Source: Apostichopus parvimensis
Lineage: Eukaryota; Echinodermata; Holothuroidea; Aspidochirotida; Stichopodidae
Length of the DNA stretch: 28,513 bases
Reading direction: 5' to 3'
Assembly: GCA_000934455.1 (NCBI GenBank)
Contig: KN883984.1
Coordinates: forward strand, 93,138 to 121,650
Part shown: one piece after another, positions 28,113 to 28,513 of the stretch
Position numbering within the stretch: the stretch's first letter is position 1
Layout of the letters: the number at the start of each line of letters is the position of its first letter
The notes under the pieces: model-generated
Databases searched by the model: none
Told to the model about the DNA's origin: nothing
The model's input: the letters and a program-made list of their open reading frames with translations, nothing else
Made by a program: the position numbers and the translations under genes

Positions 28113-28400
28113 TTTTTTAGATGACCTACTTTTAATTCTTCCAGTACAATGGGATGTTAGGACACAGGTGTGCATGTCTAGACAGTACGCATGTAGGCGG
28201 AGATTACTGGGAAATTCTTGGCTTTACTTGTGATTGGCTCTTTTAGAGCAATGTGCTAATTATGATATTTGTATTTTGAGGGGTGTGCATATTTTGACCA
28301 AGCACCGTTTTTTCCCCCTTTTTTAGATGACCTAATCCTTCCAGTACAATGAGATGTTAGAGTACAGATGTCCATGTCTAGACGGTATACGCATGTAGGC
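28113..28400 (+). repeat. imperfect direct repeat of about 85 bp
   Basis: Copy 1 (28113-28198) and copy 2 (28317-28400) share TTTTTTAGATGACCTA, CTTCCAGTACAATG, GATGTTAG, CATGTCTAGAC and GCATGTAGGC in order. Copy 2 ends just before the hAT-like element at 28408. Confidence 0.85.
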
Positions 28401-28407
28401 TATAGGC

Positions 28408-28513
28408 CAGGCGCGTAGCCAGGAATTTGCCAAGGGAGGGGCGAAACTGTAGATTCGGCATTGCAACTATCTAAGCGGAGCGCCACCATAAGTTGGCGCG
28501 AAGCGTAAAAGAA
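28408..28513. mobile_element. second hAT-like element, cut by the window edge
   Basis: Begins CAGGCGCGTAGCCAGGAATT, with a G-rich stretch, then ACTATCTAAGCGGAGCGCCA (from 28466) and TTGGCGCGAAGCG, the same internal block as at 15283-15322 in the 996-bp element and in the same orientation. The right end is outside the window. Confidence 0.7.

Overview
The window is animal genomic DNA: spliced genes with GT-AG introns, tRNA-derived SINEs, hAT-type and foldback non-autonomous transposons, simple repeats and AT-rich intergenic DNA. The frequent AGGCCTA motif, the repeat types and the two gene families fit a non-vertebrate deuterostome, most likely an echinoderm such as a sea cucumber. The lineage call is an inference from style, not from a search.

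Left part (1 to about 10.7 kb, plus strand): the 3' portion of one large multi-exon gene that enters from beyond the left edge. Twelve exons join with fully consistent codon phase into 793 residues ending in a stop at 10679-10681. The domain order read from the translation is end of ZU5 / UPA - death effector domain (DED) - UBA-like - ZU5 - UPA - DED. The two halves have the same order of exons and the same intron phases, so the protein looks like an internal tandem duplication of a ZU5-UPA-DED cassette with a UBA-like linker. Proteins with ZU5-UPA next to a death fold (UNC5, PIDD1, ankyrins) are signalling scaffolds; the usual partner is a death domain, so two DEDs here are notable. Introns carry three tRNA-derived SINEs, a tandem repeat and hairpins. 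Just downstream (11263-11408) lies a broken partial copy of the last DED exon.

Middle part (about 10.7-24.4 kb): no convincing gene. It holds AGGCCTA-rich DNA, a perfect palindrome containing an NRF1-type site, a two-block inverted repeat, a 37-bp perfect palindrome flanked by an 8-bp direct repeat, a 996-bp hAT-like non-autonomous element with 8-bp target duplication, a CA-rich minisatellite, a homopolymer-inflated stretch that may be assembly error, and a foldback element.

Right part (about 24.4-28.5 kb): a single-exon noggin gene on the minus strand (24810-25523), encoding a 237-residue secreted BMP antagonist with all nine family cysteines and a lysine-rich insert between cysteines 5 and 6. 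Beyond it is non-coding DNA with a TATA/E-box palindrome, an imperfect direct repeat, and the start of a second hAT-like element cut by the right edge.

The two genes are convergent and separated by about 14 kb; nothing suggests that they act together. The DED protein would act in cytoplasmic death or immune signalling, noggin outside the cell in BMP gradient control.
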